Assembly: GCA_009777135.1 (NCBI GenBank) | Contig: WRMM01000021.1 | Span: forward strand, 1-14,578 | DNA: 14,578 nucleotides | From: Candidatus Fibrimonadales bacterium | Lineage (GTDB): Bacteria > Fibrobacterota > Fibrobacteria > Fibrobacterales > Fibrobacteraceae | Direction: 5' to 3' | Shown: positions 13,693 to 14,578 of the stretch, piece by piece | Position numbering within the stretch: position 1 is the stretch's first letter | Layout of the letters: each line of letters opens with the position of its first letter | The notes under the pieces: model-generated | What the model was told of the DNA's origin: nothing | What the model saw: only the letters and a program-made list of their open reading frames with translations | Database searches by the model: none | Translations under genes and position numbers: made by a program

Positions 13693-14578
13693 ATGAAAAT
13701 CAGAAAATACGCATTTTTAACTGCCTTTTTTTCTTTGCTGTTTTTGGCGTGTGGCCAGCACGATATAGTTGAAAAAGAGACAACCTACTATGAATTCAGC
13801 TCTTCCAGCAATCAGCAAGCAGGCAGTTCTTCTTCTCTGTCTTCTTCCAGCAATCAGATGCAAGAAACTAGTTCTTCAAGCGTTGATTCAAGCGTTGATG
13901 ATTGCGATTTTATTATAAATCTCCGTATAGATACTGAGTGTTTTTACGATGAAACTGTAAAAATACCTATAAATAGGATTCCTAAATCGCCTATTGTTTT
14001 AGGCTCGCAGGCAAGGCTTAAATTTGCAGATAAGGCATCTTTGCAGATAATGGGTTATTCTTTGAAAATAGAGCCTGGCGCAGAACTTTCTTTTGGGGAG
14101 GATTCAGAACTGCTTGTTGATGCCGAAGGTTCTTTGGAAATTTCCGGTGAGAAAGAAAGCATGGTTATGCTTAAAGCTGATGATTATACAAAACCTTGGG
14201 CTGGAATAAGAGTTAGATCTGATGCCAGATCAGCGAGCATTGAATATGCTGATTTGTCTGGAGCGAAGACCGGAATTAATTTTGGCAAAGATGGAGTGCT
14301 GAAAAATAGCAAAGTTCATAATAACTTTGAATATGGCATGCGGCAAAACACGCCTTTTTTACTTGGAAATTTTAGCAACAACGAATTTTATTCAAATGGT
14401 CGCGATGCTTTAATTTCTTTAGAACTTGCAGCTACTCTTGGCGCTCCAGAGCAATTTAGCGGAAGATTGCACATTTCAGGAGGAGGCGATGTTCCTGCAA
14501 ATGCTGTATTGCCTGGCTTTGCTTATGATGTGGAGGGCGCAATTACGGTTATGGGAAAATTGAAAATAATGCCTGGAG
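13693..14578 (+). CDS. Fibrobacter-type lipoprotein with poly-serine linker and beta-helix-like domain (partial, 3' end outside window)
   Basis: Reads open from ATG 13693 to the right edge, at least 295 residues without a stop. The signal peptide ends in a lipobox, LLFLAC with Cys20, so the protein should be lipid-anchored, probably in the outer membrane. Residues 36-68 are a Ser-rich linker with the block SSSSNQ repeated (15-bp DNA repeat TCTTCCAGCAATCAG at 13801 and 13843). From about 72 on, short beta-strand-like repeats with Asn and Gly turns (GINFGKDGVLKNSKVHNN, NFSNNEFYSN) suggest a right-handed parallel beta-helix. Such Ser-linker lipoproteins are abundant in Fibrobacter and many have no known function. 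GAGAGG lies 5 nt before the ATG. The gene starts 26 nt after the tRNA-Leu and has no clear promoter of its own, so it may share the tRNA transcript. Confidence 0.82.
   Translation, partial: MKIRKYAFLTAFFSLLFLACGQHDIVEKETTYYEFSSSSNQQAGSSSSLSSSSNQMQETSSSSVDSSVDDCDFIINLRIDTECFYDETVKIPINRIPKSPIVLGSQARLKFADKASLQIMGYSLKIEPGAELSFGEDSELLVDAEGSLEISGEKESMVMLKADDYTKPWAGIRVRSDARSASIEYADLSGAKTGINFGKDGVLKNSKVHNNFEYGMRQNTPFLLGNFSNNEFYSNGRDALISLELAATLGAPEQFSGRLHISGGGDVPANAVLPGFAYDVEGAITVMGKLKIMPG

Overview
The window looks like a chromosomal piece of a Fibrobacterota (Fibrobacter-like) bacterium with an AT-rich genome. Three things point there: a lipoprotein with a poly-serine linker directly after the lipobox, a secreted GH51 enzyme carrying three jelly-roll carbohydrate-binding modules in front of its catalytic domain (the build and size I recall for Fibrobacter endoglucanase F/Cel51A), and a phosphonate operon for cell-surface decoration. 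The assignment is inference from protein architecture; no rRNA or other marker gene is present.

Positions 1-6510 (+ strand) hold a phosphonate biosynthesis and activation operon. The encoded steps are PEP mutase (aepX, fused to an N-terminal HxGH nucleotidyltransferase-like domain), phosphonopyruvate decarboxylase (aepY) and 2-aminoethylphosphonate (AEP) transaminase (phnW-like). A LicC/PntC-like cytidylyltransferase that should make CMP-AEP follows, and then an exported lipocalin-fold (AttH/CrtC-like) protein with a start-stop overlap. There is no phosphonate-degrading gene, so the transaminase is read as biosynthetic. Between aepY and aepX sits an unrelated AAA-type ATPase with its own promoter, preceded by tandem palindromes. 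A paralogous ATPase lies convergently at 6507-7637 (- strand), preceded by a seven-unit heptamer repeat.

Positions 7703-10885 (- strand) hold the GH51 glycoside hydrolase gene with a very clear rho-independent terminator. It is divergent from nrdJ (11027-13492, + strand), a class II, adenosylcobalamin-dependent ribonucleotide reductase. The nrdJ promoter is a near-consensus TTGACA-17-TATATT and is overlapped by a pair of NrdR-box-like sites 31 bp apart, so NrdR repression is the likely control. After nrdJ come tRNA-Leu(UAA), without an encoded CCA, and only 26 nt later a lipoprotein gene that runs off the right edge.

A recurring CTATATT -10 element is visible at four promoters. No CRISPR array, insertion sequence, integrase or rRNA was seen. 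There is no gene-free stretch longer than about 200 bases. Three gene starts are revised from the longest reading frame on the basis of ribosome-binding sites, homology or overlap with a terminator: the cytidylyltransferase, the second ATPase and GH51.
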